51,923 nucleotides of DNA from SURF-43 sp964628985 (lineage in GTDB: Bacteria; Chloroflexota; Dehalococcoidia; UBA2979), in assembly GCA_964628985.1 (NCBI GenBank), contig CAZVNJ010000013.1, positions 1 to 51,923 of the forward strand, in the 5' to 3' direction. Below are positions 42,388-50,959 of this stretch, in pieces. Within the stretch, counting starts at the first letter, position 1. Each line of letters begins with the position of its first letter. The notes under the pieces were generated by a model, which worked only from the letters and a program-made list of their open reading frames with translations, made no database searches and was not told the DNA's origin. The position numbers and the translations under genes were made by a program.

Positions 42388-43326
42388 CTAAGCACTCTTC
42401 TTGCGCGAGCGGGCGGGCTTGGCGGGCGTTTCGGCCTCGACCTCGGCAGCGGGCTCAGCCTTCTTCGCCCGGCTTCGCGACCCGGCCGTCACGGCCTCGT
42501 GCTTTGGCGCCTTCTCCGTTGCCCCGTTGGCGCCGTCCTCGTCCTGAGACGTGGCTTTGCGCGACTGCGTGGCGGCAATCGAGGCGCGCAGGGCGGCCAT
42601 CAGGTCCACCGTCGGGGCGGGGGCGGGCTCCTCTGCGGTTACGACCTCGCCACCCTCCAATTTCGCCTGGATCATCGCCATCAGTGCATCGCGGTACTCG
42701 TCGTGGTACTTCGATGGATCGAACGGCTCATGCAGCATGTCGATCAGCGCGAACGCCATGTCGAGTTCAGCCTTCGAGACCGCGACGTCCGAGACATCGG
42801 TCCCCTCGTACGGTCGCACTTCGTCCGGGTAGTAGAGGACCTCCACCATGAGGTGCCCGCCGGAGGGGCGCAGGCACACCAACTGCTCCTTCTGGCGCAT
42901 GGCGAGCTTGCCGAGGGCCACCAGCCCGCGCTCCTCCATCGCCTTCAGCAGCAGGGCGTACGGCTTCACGCCGATCTCGTCCGGGTCTAACTGGTACGCC
43001 TTCTCGTAGTAGACGGGGTCGATCTCGCTCCCGTCGACGAACGAGGTGATCGTGATGACGTGCTTGCTCGGGACCGGGAGGTTCTCGAAGTCGGAGTCAT
43101 CGAGGATGACGTACTGCTCCTTGGAGTACTCGTACCCCTTCGTGATCTCGTCGAACGGCACCTCGCGGTCGAGCGTCGGAGACCAGCGCAGGTACTTGAT
43201 CGGCTGCAGATCCTCCTTCGCGAGTTGGCGGAAGGAGATGTCCTTGCTGTCGGTAGCCGAGTACAGCTTCACGGGGATCGAGACCATCCCGAAGGAGATC
43301 GCGCCGCGCCAGATCGCTCGTGGCAT
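42388..43326 (-). CDS. ku: Ku protein, non-homologous end joining
   Basis: The 312-residue homodimeric Ku ring binds DNA ends and recruits LigD. The opening RAIWRGAISFGMVSIPVKLYSAT, LRWSPTLDREVPFDEITKGYEYSKEQYVILDDSDFENL and EYRDALMAMIQAKLEGGEVV are typical. A Lys/Ala-rich tail from about residue 255 is of the type that modulates DNA binding. It starts after a GGAGGAGG site. Ku and LigD form a two-gene operon. Confidence 0.96.
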   Translation of the reverse strand: MPRAIWRGAISFGMVSIPVKLYSATDSKDISFRQLAKEDLQPIKYLRWSPTLDREVPFDEITKGYEYSKEQYVILDDSDFENLPVPSKHVITITSFVDGSEIDPVYYEKAYQLDPDEIGVKPYALLLKAMEERGLVALGKLAMRQKEQLVCLRPSGGHLMVEVLYYPDEVRPYEGTDVSDVAVSKAELDMAFALIDMLHEPFDPSKYHDEYRDALMAMIQAKLEGGEVVTAEEPAPAPTVDLMAALRASIAATQSRKATSQDEDGANGATEKAPKHEAVTAGSRSRAKKAEPAAEVEAETPAKPARSRKKSA

Positions 43327-43362
43327 GCCGGTCCTCCTCCAATAGGGGGATGCGACTCGTTA

Positions 43363-43377
43363 TCTATCAAGTATAGA
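43363..43377 (-). promoter_or_regulatory. ku-ligD promoter with overlapping palindrome
   Basis: TCTAT-CAAGT-ATAGA is an inverted repeat with 5-base arms and spacer. It contains, on the minus strand, a good -10 box TATACT (43375-43370), 44 bases before the Ku ATG. No clear -35 is seen. An overlap of operator and -10 suggests repression. Confidence 0.45.
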
Positions 43378-43443
43378 CAACGCGTCGGCGGGAGGCCGAG
43401 ACGCAATTGGCGCAGCCACGGTCGGAGACATCGCGTTCCGCGC

Positions 43444-43821
43444 CTACCCGGCGCGCAGCAGGGCCTCGATCGCTTCGATGGCGGCGCCCGCCTCCTCGCG
43501 TACCTCGGCGCGGCCGAGCAGCATGGGGGCAAGCGCTTCGATGGCGTCAGCCAGTTCAGGGTCCGCCGCGCGCAGCGCAAAGTGCGCCGCCTCCGCTGTC
43601 CGGTTGCCCGTCCAGTAAGGACGGAGGGCTTCCACGACGAGTGCGCCGCCGATCACCTGGACGCGTTCCTCAGAGGTCAGCCCGGACTCGCCGAGCAGTC
43701 GACGGATCGCCTCCGCGATGCGCTCGGGATCACCGCGACGCAGGTCCATCCTGAGGATGGCGCGCTTCGCCGAGTCCGGACGGGCGCGGGGGAGCGGGCG
43801 CGGGCGTTCGAACGGCTCCAT
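43444..43821 (-). CDS. Small helical protein, unknown
   Basis: The 125-residue soluble product has a Pro/Arg-rich first 20 residues, then helix-rich sequence (RIAEAIRRLLGESGLTSEERVQVIGGALVVEALRPYW, AIEALAPMLLG). No family recognised. It is divergent from the following gene with 47 bases between starts. The plus-strand frame over the same region is Arg/Pro-rich and less protein-like. Confidence 0.6.
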   Translation of the reverse strand: MEPFERPRPLPRARPDSAKRAILRMDLRRGDPERIAEAIRRLLGESGLTSEERVQVIGGALVVEALRPYWTGNRTAEAAHFALRAADPELADAIEALAPMLLGRAEVREEAGAAIEAIEALLRAG

Positions 43822-43868
43822 GCGACGCCTCCACCAACGCTACTCGCGATGGCACGTCAGCAGTTCTA

Positions 43869-44774
43869 ATGTTCTATCCCGCCGCCCGGAGCATACGACG
43901 GGGGCTGCCGAGGTGGCAAGACGGCGGCGTGGCGAAGCGTCAGGCAGCCCTCGGTGAGTTCCCGATGTCCCTCGGCGACCTCGCTGCTACGTTCGGGGAC
44001 ATGTGGCTCACGTTCGTCCCTGTGCTCGGCGCGCTCCGGCGGCTGTACGACATGCCGCGCGACGAGACGCGCTTCAACGCCTACACCGGGATGATTGGCC
44101 AGGGTGGCCCGGACGGGCTTGTACCCCTCTCTGCGTTCAATCCGATGGCGCGTGAGCACGTCGCCGAGGCCCTGGACGCCCTCATCGCGCTCGAGGCCGA
44201 GCACATCGCGGCGGACGCCGTCCGCGAGGCCGGCCCACGCCTTCGAGGGCTTCCCGCCGAGTGGGGCACCGAACTGCGCCTGATGGTCGTCCTGTCGGAC
44301 GATCTGGGCGGCATGTGGACCCACCGGCCGACCTCCGAACTGCAGATCCGCACGGAGCAGCGCGCCCTGCTCTCGCGCCGCTGGATCGCTCCTGTCTTTT
44401 GGACCAGCGACACCCCGACGGCCGAGGGCGTCCGTGCGACGACGCTGGCGGCGATCTATCGCGCGCTCTTCCACATCGCACTCGGGCCACCGCGCTCGGC
44501 TGGGCGCGTACTCGAGCAGGAGCGCCTCGCACTTGCCTTCGCGGGTGCCGCGGTGCCGCTCCCGGAAGTAGAGGAAGCCGCCCTGCGCGCCGCCATCACA
44601 CCCTGGCTGAATGCCCGTGACGACGGCACGCGACTCGCCGTCCTGCTGGGCGACGAAGCAGCCGTCGCACTCGGCTACGACGCGCGAGGCGTCCCGCCGC
44701 GGGGCGGTCTGCGCCTCGCGGCAGCCGAGGCCGCGCAGGAACGCGATCCGCTGAAGGTCCTGCTCGCGGGGTAG
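43869..44774 (+). CDS. Uncharacterised protein
   Basis: The 301-residue soluble product has few recognisable motifs: MSLGDLAATFGDMWLTFVPVLGALRRLYDMP, then an alternating helical region, RTEQRALLSRRWIAPVFWT, and an end RDPLKVLLAG. Three starts are possible (43869 ATG, 43929 GTG, 43965 ATG) and none has a convincing ribosome site; the core from residue 33 is best supported. A decayed partial duplicate of its 3' half lies directly behind it. No function can be assigned. Confidence 0.68.
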   Translation: MFYPAARSIRRGLPRWQDGGVAKRQAALGEFPMSLGDLAATFGDMWLTFVPVLGALRRLYDMPRDETRFNAYTGMIGQGGPDGLVPLSAFNPMAREHVAEALDALIALEAEHIAADAVREAGPRLRGLPAEWGTELRLMVVLSDDLGGMWTHRPTSELQIRTEQRALLSRRWIAPVFWTSDTPTAEGVRATTLAAIYRALFHIALGPPRSAGRVLEQERLALAFAGAAVPLPEVEEAALRAAITPWLNARDDGTRLAVLLGDEAAVALGYDARGVPPRGGLRLAAAEAAQERDPLKVLLAG

Positions 44775-44794
44775 GCCCCACCCGCGATCGCCGG

Positions 44795-44920
44795 GATGAG
44801 AACGATCAGAGCGCACACCTCACGCGCGGCTGGATCGCGCCCGTGAGCCAGAGCGCCGGGCCTCGCCTCGCCGGCTTCCGAGGTCCTCCGCGAGCGCGAC
44901 CCGATCGCTCGGTTGCTTGA
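44795..44920 (+). pseudogene. Decayed partial duplicate of the gene at 43869-44774
   Basis: Bases 44804-44845 match 44355-44396 of the preceding gene at 32 of 42 positions and read DQSAHLTRGWIAPV against EQRALLSRRWIAPV. Bases 44862-44917 then match the gene's 3' end near 44712-44765, reading EVLRERDPIARLL against EAAQERDPLKVLL. The two pieces are in different frames, and about 300 bases between them are missing. This is the remnant of a tandem copy. Confidence 0.6.
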
Positions 44921-44926
44921 CGTGCG

Positions 44927-46693
44927 CTACGTGCTCTGGCGACTCAGAAGGGCGGTCAGGTCGGGCGCGGGCATGGGGCGCGCCAGGTAAAACCCCTGGG
45001 CAGTGGTGAATCCCAGGTCGGATACGACCTTCAACTGCTCCTCAGTCTCGACGCCCTCAGCGACGGTGTCGCAGCCCAGTTGACCCGAGAGCGAGACGAT
45101 CGCGTTGACCACTGCCCGAACCCGTGGCGAGTGCTCCGCTTCCCGGACGAATGACTGGTCGACCTTGACCTCATTCGCCGGCAACTCCAGCAGGTAGGCA
45201 CACCCGGCGTGACCGGTGCCGAAGTCGTCCAGCGAAATACTGGCGCCCAGGTCCTGGAGGCGTCTCAGGTTCCGCGCGGCCTCCGCGAGGTCTCGCAGCA
45301 CGGTGCGCTCGGTAACTTCGAACTTCAGCAGGTTGCTTGGCACTCCCCATGAGTGCAGCGAAGCCTTCACGACGTCCAGGAGATCGTCGTCCGCAAGGTC
45401 GCGTGCGGAGAGGTTGATGCTGACCGGGACCGCGATCCCCGCCGCCTGCCACTCGTGGATCTGGCGTATGACCGACGCGATCAGCCAGTCGGTCAGCAAG
45501 CGAATCGCTCCGGTCGCCTCTGTGACCTCGATGAACCGCCCGGGGGACAGCAGTCCAAGCTGAGGGTGGTCCCACCGGACGAGTGCCTCCATCGAGGTCA
45601 CCCGTTGCTCGACGATGGAGACGAGCGGCTGGAAGTGCACTCGAAGCTCCCCTCGGTCGATCGCCCCGGGCAGTTCGCTGACCAGGCGGTGCGCATCGGC
45701 GATCGCTCGCCCGGCCTGAGGGTCGAAGGTCTCCACATCCACCTCTTGGATTCGTGCCCGCCGCATCGCGAACAACGCCTGCTGATGCAGGCGCACGGCG
45801 TCATCAGCCTGGCCGGGGAACAGGGACACGCCGGAGACCACCTGGCCGATCGTTACGTCCTGTTCGTTGACGCGATACGTGCGCCCCAGGGACTGAGTCA
45901 GGTGCCGGGCATCCTCTGTGAACGAACGCGGCGTCGCCCCTGGCCGGAGGATCACTGAGAACTCCAGGAAGCCGGTGCGCCCGATCGCGGCGACCGTCGC
46001 GGGCGCCTCCTCGGTCAGACGCTCGGCTGCGGCGCGCAGTACGTTGGCCGCGAACGGTGAGCCCAGGTGATCACGCACCTCGGCAATGCCGTCCAGCGAC
46101 AGGACTACCACCGCCCTCGTATCTGAGTCAGCGGCAGCATCGACAAGTTCACTCCGCAGTCGACTGATGAACGAGTCGCGAGAGAGGAATCCCGTGTCCG
46201 CGTCGTCGGTACTTTTCGCCTCGAATGTGGGCGTAAACTGGAGGTCGCTGACGTCGAGGGTCAGCCCATGGATGCGGGCATTCCGTTTCCCCTGAGGCGG
46301 CTCGATCCGCAGGAACGAGCGGACGCGTACGGTTCGCCCGTCAACCGCTGTCAGTCTGTACTCGGTCTCGAAGCCATGCCCCCCCTTCTTCACCTCGCGT
46401 TTGATCATCGTTTGGAGAGGCAGAAGATCATCTGGGTGGACCATCGACCATCGAAGATCCGGCGTGTCGAACCAGTGCTTGATTGAATAGCCGAGCATGG
46501 ACTCGACGGATCGGCTGAGGAATAGCAGCCGTCCGTCTGCCGCATCGAGTTCCCACGTGAACCCGCGGCTTTCGTCGATGAGCTCGTTCTCATGATTCAG
46601 GGTTCGCAAGTGTCGCGCCGCGCGGAACAGCGTGAGTGCTCGACGCCAACCGCCTGCGCCGCCAGTCTCCGTGGGGCGCACCTGCTGAGTCAT
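44927..46693 (-). CDS. PAS / degenerate GGDEF / EAL protein (cyclic di-GMP phosphodiesterase)
   Basis: The 588-residue cytoplasmic signalling protein has a PAS domain (about 40-160, LGYSIKHWFDTPDLRWSMVHPDD), a GGDEF-like domain whose active site reads RTGFLEF, and an intact EAL domain with MEALVRW, SINLSARDL, EVTER, SLDDFGTG, KVDQSF and AEGVET. It should hydrolyse cyclic di-GMP, with PAS sensing and GGDEF regulatory. I chose ATG 46693; an upstream GTG at 46723 adds 10 residues. Neither has a clear ribosome site. Confidence 0.92.
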   Translation of the reverse strand: MTQQVRPTETGGAGGWRRALTLFRAARHLRTLNHENELIDESRGFTWELDAADGRLLFLSRSVESMLGYSIKHWFDTPDLRWSMVHPDDLLPLQTMIKREVKKGGHGFETEYRLTAVDGRTVRVRSFLRIEPPQGKRNARIHGLTLDVSDLQFTPTFEAKSTDDADTGFLSRDSFISRLRSELVDAAADSDTRAVVVLSLDGIAEVRDHLGSPFAANVLRAAAERLTEEAPATVAAIGRTGFLEFSVILRPGATPRSFTEDARHLTQSLGRTYRVNEQDVTIGQVVSGVSLFPGQADDAVRLHQQALFAMRRARIQEVDVETFDPQAGRAIADAHRLVSELPGAIDRGELRVHFQPLVSIVEQRVTSMEALVRWDHPQLGLLSPGRFIEVTEATGAIRLLTDWLIASVIRQIHEWQAAGIAVPVSINLSARDLADDDLLDVVKASLHSWGVPSNLLKFEVTERTVLRDLAEAARNLRRLQDLGASISLDDFGTGHAGCAYLLELPANEVKVDQSFVREAEHSPRVRAVVNAIVSLSGQLGCDTVAEGVETEEQLKVVSDLGFTTAQGFYLARPMPAPDLTALLSRQST

Positions 46694-46962
46694 GGGCAAC
46701 GCCGGGTGGGTCAATGGACACACCGTTCGTTGGACACCAGCCGCCTGAGCATCACAAGCATTGCCGATTACCCCCGCGCTCTTCGATGCTGCGCAAGTAT
46801 CGGGGCACTACCGGGGCAGAACTCCCACCCGAGAGGAGAGATTTTAGTAGAGACTCGTTTTTGGGAGATTCTGATGCAACGCTGACGACTCAGCGCCTTG
46901 CGAGTGTACTAGAGGTGACCGTTGGCCCGGCGGGCGGCTTCGTGACCGGCCGAGGTGCGGGG
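46694..46962. other. AT-richer intergenic region between PAS/EAL gene and MoaD-like gene
   Basis: This 269-bp stretch has no supported gene. It is less GC-rich than its surroundings and includes GTTTTT near 46858. On the minus strand a TACTAAAATC element near 46850 could be the -10 of the PAS/EAL gene, giving a long leader. I see no CRISPR, IS or structured RNA. Confidence 0.35.
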
Positions 46963-47232
46963 CTAGTGGGAGCCCCCGGCAATCGCCGGGATGAGAAAGA
47001 TCTCCGCGCCTTCGCGGACCGGTTCCAGGGGCCCGTTCTCCGTGACCTCTGAGTCGATCGCCACCGCGATCTCGCCCCGCAGCACCCCGGACTCGAAGAT
47101 CACAGCGCCGAGGGCAGGCGCCGCGTCGCCGAGGTTCTTCAGCACGCGCCCCAGCGTGCTCCCCTCCACTTCGATCGTCTCTCGGCCGTCCGCGAGGTCG
47201 CGCCAGTGCGCGGGGATGTGCACGGTGGCCAT
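46963..47232 (-). CDS. MoaD/ThiS-family ubiquitin-like sulfur carrier
   Basis: The 89-residue beta-grasp protein opens MATVHIPAHWRDLADGRETIEV and ends in IFLIPAIAGGSH. The di-glycine that is activated and thiocarboxylated in MoaD/ThiS is two residues from the C terminus, so SH would have to be removed first. It is the last gene of the molybdenum hydroxylase operon (29 bases after it), suggesting a role in molybdopterin synthesis or sulfuration of that enzyme. MoaD, ThiS and CysO-like carriers cannot be separated by sequence here. Confidence 0.85.
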   Translation of the reverse strand: MATVHIPAHWRDLADGRETIEVEGSTLGRVLKNLGDAAPALGAVIFESGVLRGEIAVAIDSEVTENGPLEPVREGAEIFLIPAIAGGSH

Positions 47233-47261
47233 CGGCTATGCCCTCCGCCGCTGCCGGGCGG

Positions 47262-49550
47262 CTATTCGCGCGGCAGCAACTCGTCCAGGATGCGGCCCGG
47301 CGTGACCGGCGTGTGGTAGAAGTTCACGCCGATCGCGTCCCGCAGGGCGTTCCGGATCGCGGCCTGTGGCGGCACAATCGGAGCCTCGCCTACCCCGCGT
47401 ACCCCGTACGGGTGCCCGGGGTTCGGCACTTCCACCAGGATCACCTCGATGCGCGGCAGGTCGTTCGCCACCGGCATCCGGTAGTCGAGGAAGGACCCGT
47501 TCCGCAGCCGGCCCTGGTCGTCGTACCAGTACTCCTCGTGCAGCGCCATGCCGATGCCCTGCACTGCGCCGCCCTGGATCTGGCCTTCCACGTACGCGGG
47601 GTGGATGGCTGTCCCGACGTCCTGGACCGCCGTGTACCGCAGTACGGTGACCTTCCCGGTCTCTCGGTCCACGTGCACGTCGGCGATGTGTCCGGCGTAT
47701 GCCGGCCCCGTGGTGTTCTTCCGCGACGTCACCGAAACCGCGAGGTGTCCGCCGGTCGACGGCAGCCGCTTGCAGATCTCATTGAACGTGAACTGCTGCT
47801 CCTTGCCGTCCTTGTCCGTCCCTCGGATCACCGCGTCGTCGCCGTAGGTGACGGTCGAGGCGTCGACACCCCAGATCCGGGCCGCCCGTTCCACGAGCCG
47901 CTTGCGGATCTCCTGACCGAGTTCGTACGCCACCCAGCCGCCTGCAAAGGTCGTCCGGCTCCCGCCGGTCACAGCCGTGTAGCCCACCGAATCCGTGTCG
48001 GTGACCTGCGGCTTGATCGCCTCGTAGGTCACGCCCAGCGACTCCGCCAACTGCATCGCCAGCGACGCCCGTGTCCCGCCGATGTCCACCGACCCGAGGA
48101 TCAACGACACGGACCCATCCGGGTTGACGGTCGCGCTGGACGAGGACTCCATGCCGCCGTTGAACCAGAAGCCAAGCGCGACGCCGCGGCCCACGTCCTC
48201 GCCCTGCAACTCCGAGTTGTAGTGCGCGCTCTCCTTGATCGCCGTGATCACCGCCTTCGCGCCGATCCGAGGCCAGGGGGCGCCGGAACTGTTCGTGGTG
48301 CCTTCCTCGGGGGCGTTCTTCAGGCGCAACTCCATCGGGTCGATGTCCAGCGCGCGCGCGATCTCGTCGACGACGGCCTCAACCGCGTACTCCGAGGCAG
48401 GTGCACCGGGTGCGCGGTAGGCAGCGGTCTTCGGCGTATTCGTCACCACGTCGAATCCGTCGATCCGCTGGTTCGCGAGGTTGTAAGGGGCGAGCGCGCA
48501 GAGCACCCCGGCCCCCACGGCCGACCCTGGGTACGCCCCGGCCGCGTAACAAAGCTCGACGTCCGCCGCGACGAGCGTCCCGTCCTTCTTCGCGCCGATC
48601 TTCACCCGGTTCCACGTCGCGGATGTCGGGCCGGTCGCCTGGAATACCGCTTCGCGCGGCATCCACATCTTCACCGGACGTCCCGTCTGCTTCGACAGCA
48701 GCGCGGCCACCGGCTCGAGGTACACCGGGATCTTCCCGCCGAACCCGCCGCCGATCTCCATCGGCACGACCTTGATCTTCGCGACCGGCTGGGCCAGCAG
48801 CGTCGCGACCTGCTCGCGTACGGCGAAGGAGCCCTGCGTGGACGTCCACACGGTGATCTGGCCGTCCTGGTTCCAGTATGCCGTGCCGTTCTGGGGCTCG
48901 ATGTAGCCCTGGTGGAACTGGCTGGTCGTGAATGAACGCTCGATGACGATGTCCGCCTCGGCGAACCCCTTCTCGATGTCGCCCTTCTCGATCCGCATGT
49001 GCATCGCGATGTTCGTCTCGCGGTCCTTCGGGGTGTCCACATTGCGCGCTCGGACGTTGGTGCGCAGGTCGCTGTGGAGGATCGGTGCCGTGCCGAGCAT
49101 CGCCTCGCGCACATCGATCACGAAGGGGAGGGGTTCGTACTCGACCTCGATCAGCCCGAGCGCCTCCTCAGCCGTATGCCAGTCGACGGCCGCGACGGCC
49201 GCGACCGCGTGGCCGTGGTACAAGACCTTGTCCCCGGCGAGGACGTTGTCGACGAGCCACTTCGGGTTCGCGCTGCCCTCGCCCAGGTCCAGCGTGCCGG
49301 ACTCCTGCGAGGGGAAGTCGGCGTTCGTCACCACCGCCTTGACGCCGGGGAACGCGGCCGCCTTCGAGGTGTCGATTCGCTTGATCCGAGCGTGGGCGTG
49401 TGGCGACCGCAGGATCGAGCCGAACAGCATGCCCTCCAGGACGATGTCGGCGCCGTAGGCCGCGCGGCCTGTCACCTTGTCCACCCCGTCCGGGCGGACC
49501 GGGCGCTGGCCGATCACCTTGTAGGCGGGCTTCTCTGGCGTCGCGACCAT
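47262..49550 (-). CDS. Xanthine dehydrogenase-family molybdopterin subunit (CoxL-like)
   Basis: The 762-residue large subunit binds molybdopterin cytosine dinucleotide and oxidises N-heterocycles, aldehydes or related substrates. Domain Ald_Xan_dh_C starts at TGRAAYGADI and the Mo-binding part has GGGFGGK, AYRAPGAPASEYAVEA, and the catalytic glutamate region VRGVGEAPIVPPQAAIRNAL. The active-site loop lacks the AYRCSFR motif of form I CO dehydrogenase, so carbon monoxide oxidation is unlikely. It is preceded by the 2Fe-2S and FAD subunit genes. Confidence 0.94.
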   Translation of the reverse strand: MVATPEKPAYKVIGQRPVRPDGVDKVTGRAAYGADIVLEGMLFGSILRSPHAHARIKRIDTSKAAAFPGVKAVVTNADFPSQESGTLDLGEGSANPKWLVDNVLAGDKVLYHGHAVAAVAAVDWHTAEEALGLIEVEYEPLPFVIDVREAMLGTAPILHSDLRTNVRARNVDTPKDRETNIAMHMRIEKGDIEKGFAEADIVIERSFTTSQFHQGYIEPQNGTAYWNQDGQITVWTSTQGSFAVREQVATLLAQPVAKIKVVPMEIGGGFGGKIPVYLEPVAALLSKQTGRPVKMWMPREAVFQATGPTSATWNRVKIGAKKDGTLVAADVELCYAAGAYPGSAVGAGVLCALAPYNLANQRIDGFDVVTNTPKTAAYRAPGAPASEYAVEAVVDEIARALDIDPMELRLKNAPEEGTTNSSGAPWPRIGAKAVITAIKESAHYNSELQGEDVGRGVALGFWFNGGMESSSSATVNPDGSVSLILGSVDIGGTRASLAMQLAESLGVTYEAIKPQVTDTDSVGYTAVTGGSRTTFAGGWVAYELGQEIRKRLVERAARIWGVDASTVTYGDDAVIRGTDKDGKEQQFTFNEICKRLPSTGGHLAVSVTSRKNTTGPAYAGHIADVHVDRETGKVTVLRYTAVQDVGTAIHPAYVEGQIQGGAVQGIGMALHEEYWYDDQGRLRNGSFLDYRMPVANDLPRIEVILVEVPNPGHPYGVRGVGEAPIVPPQAAIRNALRDAIGVNFYHTPVTPGRILDELLPRE

Positions 49551-49586
49551 GGTGGCCTCCCTCGGTCCCCGCGTGGGTGGACCTGG

Positions 49587-50078
49587 TTACTTCTGTTGCG
49601 CGCGCATCTGCTCCGCAGCGTTCTGCACGGCCTGGATGATCTTGTCATACCCCGTGCAGCGGCAGAGGTTCCCCGCCAGCCAGAACCGGGTCTCCTCCTC
49701 GGTCGGCGCCGGGTTCTCCGCAAGCAGGGCCGTCGACGACATCAGAAAGCCCGGGGTGCAGATTCCGCACTGCAGCGCCGCTTCCTCCAGGAAGCACTGC
49801 TGCAGCGGTGACAGTCCCTCCGGCGTGGCCAGACCCTCCACGGTCTGGACGGAAGCGCCCTCGATCTCCGCCGCCATCACGCAGCAGGAGTTCACCAGGC
49901 GGCCATCCAAGATCACGGCACAGGCGCCACAGTTCCCGTTGTTGCAGCCTTCCTTCACGCCCCTCAGGTTGACCCGCTCGCGCAGTGCCTCCAGCAGGGA
50001 GTCCCGCGAGTCCGCAAGGAACGTGCGCTCCTCCCCGTTGATCGTCGCCGTGATGACCAGCCGTTCGCTTGTTGCCAT
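49587..50078 (-). CDS. Xanthine dehydrogenase-family 2Fe-2S subunit (CoxS-like)
   Basis: The 163-residue protein binds two [2Fe-2S] clusters: an N-terminal ferredoxin domain with GCNNGNCGACAVILDGRLVNSC and a C-terminal helical domain with CGICTPGFLMSS and CRCTGYDKI. It relays electrons from the Mo site to FAD. It lies between the FAD subunit (11 bases) and the Mo subunit (36 bases). Confidence 0.95.
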   Translation of the reverse strand: MATSERLVITATINGEERTFLADSRDSLLEALRERVNLRGVKEGCNNGNCGACAVILDGRLVNSCCVMAAEIEGASVQTVEGLATPEGLSPLQQCFLEEAALQCGICTPGFLMSSTALLAENPAPTEEETRFWLAGNLCRCTGYDKIIQAVQNAAEQMRAQQK

Positions 50079-50089
50079 GTCGCCCTCTC

Positions 50090-50959
50090 CTAGTTCGCCC
50101 GCGCGCGCTCGGCGGCGGCCCGGATCACGCGCTGCACCAACACGTCAGCGAGGTGCTTCCGCTGCCGCACCGTGCCGCGCATGTCGTCAATCGGGGTGGC
50201 CGTGTCCTTCGCGGCCGCGCCGGCCGCCGCAATGGTGTCGTCAGTGAGCCGCCGGCCCACCAGCGCCTCGGCGGCCGCCGGCACCATCAGGGGGGTCGCG
50301 GCGACAGCACCCATCGCGATGCGCGCGGCGGTCACCGTCTCGCCCTCCAGCGTCAGCGCACAGGCGGCGTTGACCACCGCGATGTCCATCTCGTTTCGAG
50401 GGATGAACCGCTCCCAGGCGTTTCCGCTGTGTGGGGCGGGCTGGGGGAAATGCAGCGAGACGATGAACTCGCCCGGCTGCAGGACACTGCGACCGGGGGC
50501 CGTGCAGAACGCGTCCACCCGCACCTCGCGACGCCCGCCCGGGCCCGCCACCTGCGCCGTCCCGTCCAGCGCCATCATCGCCGGGATCGAGTCCGCCGCT
50601 GGCGAGGCGTTCCCCAGGTTCCCGCCCAGCGAGGCACGACCCTGGATCGCTTTCCCGCCGATCACGTGCGTGGCCGCCCGCAAGGCCGGATAGACACGCT
50701 GGACGTCGGCATCGCCGTACACCCGGTAGAGCGGGACCGCGGCGCCAATGGTGAGGCCACGTTGGGGGTCGTATTCCATCCCCATCACGTCCGGGATGTG
50801 CTTGATGTCCACGAACAGGTCGATCACCCGCCGGCGCTCCCGCGCCTGCACGATCACGTCGGTACCGCCGGCCAGGACGCGAGCTGTCTCGCCACCTTCC
50901 CGGAGCAGCCGCACCGCGTCGTCGATCGAGGTGGCGCGTGCGTATCTCAGTGCCTGCAT
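50090..50959 (-). CDS. Xanthine dehydrogenase-family FAD subunit (CoxM-like)
   Basis: The 289-residue VAO-fold flavoprotein has the FAD motifs ARVLAGGTDVI and ASLGGNLGNASPAADSIPAMMALD. It accepts electrons from the iron-sulfur subunit. It is the first gene of the operon, transcribed from the 486-bp divergent region with the substrate-binding protein. A likely -10 (GATAAT) lies at 51025-51020. Confidence 0.95.
   Translation of the reverse strand: MQALRYARATSIDDAVRLLREGGETARVLAGGTDVIVQARERRRVIDLFVDIKHIPDVMGMEYDPQRGLTIGAAVPLYRVYGDADVQRVYPALRAATHVIGGKAIQGRASLGGNLGNASPAADSIPAMMALDGTAQVAGPGGRREVRVDAFCTAPGRSVLQPGEFIVSLHFPQPAPHSGNAWERFIPRNEMDIAVVNAACALTLEGETVTAARIAMGAVAATPLMVPAAAEALVGRRLTDDTIAAAGAAAKDTATPIDDMRGTVRQRKHLADVLVQRVIRAAAERARAN

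Noticed and set aside
44788..44803. Sixteen-base match ATCGCCGGGATGAGAA to the 3' end of the MoaD-like gene (near 46982), reading LIPAIAGG on the minus strand
   Set aside because: Upstream of it the minus-strand frame soon loses resemblance to MoaD, while the plus strand reads as a relic of the adjacent gene. The match is short and may be chance.
43866..44816. A 316-codon minus-strand frame over the 43869-44774 gene
   Set aside because: It is Arg/Gly/His-rich without protein-like hydrophobic pattern and is antisense to a frame supported by a decayed duplicate. It is treated as a shadow.
47262..49550. Aerobic carbon monoxide dehydrogenase (form I CoxL)
   Set aside because: The active-site loop reads AYRAPGAPA and not AYRCSFR. 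A general xanthine-dehydrogenase-family hydroxylase is the safer call.
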